A stretch of DNA of 6,247 nt, taken from the NCBI GenBank assembly GCA_016844515.1, contig JAERMP010000166.1, positions 1-6,247 on the forward strand. Reading direction: 5' to 3'. Below, piece after piece: positions 5,832 through 6,247 of this stretch. Within the stretch, counting starts at the first letter, position 1; each line of letters opens with the position of its first letter. The DNA is from Thermoleophilia bacterium. Its GTDB lineage: Bacteria > Actinomycetota > Thermoleophilia > Gaiellales > Gaiellaceae. The translations under genes were made by a program, and so were the position numbers. Below the pieces are notes generated by a model. It worked only from the letters and a program-made list of their open reading frames with translations, was not told the origin of the DNA and ran no database searches.

Positions 5832-6247
5832 CTAGCGCTCGGAGAGCGCGAGGCGCAGGCCGAAGATCACGAGCACTACTCCGGTGAGCGCGTCGAGGAC
5901 TCGCCGAGTGGGCCCGGCCAAGAGCGGTCGGAGGCGCGCGACCGCCACCGCGTACAGCGTCAGCCACCCGAGCGTCAGCGCAGAGAAGAGAAGACCGAAC
6001 GCCAGAAGCCAGGTGAACGTCGTCGTTCCGGTGGGCGTGAATTGCGGGAGCAGGCTGGCGAAGAACACCGCCATCTTCGGGTTGCCCAGGTTGCTCATGA
6101 CTCCCTGACGAAACCCGCGCTCCGCGGTCACACCCGCCGACCTTGTAACAGTCAGTTGCTTGGGGTCTGGGTGGGGGATGCGGTTGGCGATCGCCGAGTA
6201 GAGCGCCTGTGCGCCGAGGTAGACGAGGTATGCCGCCCCTGCGAGCT
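5832..6247 (-). CDS. LysE/RhtB-family exporter, C-terminal part, N-terminus beyond the right edge
   Basis: The membrane exporter family that expels amino acids such as lysine, threonine or homoserine; the substrate here is unknown. The 137 visible residues are in one frame to the edge, so a start at 6131 (GTG) would be false: LAGAAYLVYLGAQAL upstream is the family's conserved helix. Next come a hydrophilic loop, then RGFRQGVMSNLGNPKMAVFF with the typical NPK, and three more hydrophobic segments (about LLPQFTP to LTLYAVAVARL, and LDALTGVVLVIFGLRLAL near the end). The C-terminus SER and stop TAG at 5832-5834 fit the usual end. Compared with a usual length of about 205-215 residues, roughly 70 are missing off the edge. 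It converges on csoR with 16 nt between the stop codons. Confidence 0.9.
   Translation of the reverse strand, partial: LAGAAYLVYLGAQALYSAIANRIPHPDPKQLTVTRSAGVTAERGFRQGVMSNLGNPKMAVFFASLLPQFTPTGTTTFTWLLAFGLLFSALTLGWLTLYAVAVARLRPLLAGPTRRVLDALTGVVLVIFGLRLALSER
5835..5849. terminator. short hairpin at the csoR/LysE convergence, weak terminator candidate
   Basis: GCGCTC-GGA-GAGCGC is a perfect 6-bp stem with a 3-nt loop, 20 nt after the csoR stop and inside the last codons of the exporter gene. No T run follows on either strand, so it is at best a bidirectional stalling structure. The 16-nt gap between the genes holds no better terminator. Confidence 0.22.

Noticed and set aside
6129..6131. GTG as start of a short LysE-like protein
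   Set aside because: The frame upstream to the window edge encodes the conserved LysE helix, so the gene continues beyond the window.

Overview
High-GC window (by eye about two-thirds G+C) with GTG starts, TANNNT-type -10 boxes close to start codons, and gene families typical of Actinobacteria. The seryl-tRNA synthetase fragment and the small glutaredoxin-like protein look most like those of the Thermoleophilia (Gaiellales/Solirubrobacterales). That placement is inference from remembered family sequences, not a search.

Layout. Left block, minus strand (1-1713): a DUF308/HdeD-like six-helix membrane protein, a lipoprotein-type class I cytochrome c, and the 5' part of serS, which runs off the left edge. 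Two of these three genes are broken. The cytochrome changes frame inside its Thr/Glu linker. serS changes frame at about 357-368 and also lacks roughly 30 residues. The DUF308 gene overruns its expected end. Middle, plus strand (1823-3144): a tight cassette of cupin, metallo-beta-lactamase-fold hydrolase and glutaredoxin-like protein. Right, plus strand (3145-5815): a complete copper-efflux operon copZ-copA-csoR behind a perfect 17-bp palindrome of the CsoR-operator type. Right edge, minus strand: the C-terminal two thirds of a LysE/RhtB-family exporter, convergent with csoR.

How the genes work together. CopZ carries Cu(I) to the P1B-1 ATPase CopA, which exports it. CsoR, with an intact Cys-His-Cys copper site, should repress the operon at 3145-3161 until Cu(I) binds, so it controls its own synthesis. 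copZ/copA and copA/csoR each overlap by 4 nt, which points to one translationally coupled transcript. The cupin, hydrolase and glutaredoxin-like genes lie directly upstream and may belong to thiol or aldehyde stress handling; a shared role with copper is only suggested by position.

I saw no mobile element, CRISPR array, tRNA or rRNA, and no clearly new system. The points most worth checking are the damaged left block, the cupin/MBL/glutaredoxin cassette with its unusual proteins, and the neat operator geometry of the copper operon.
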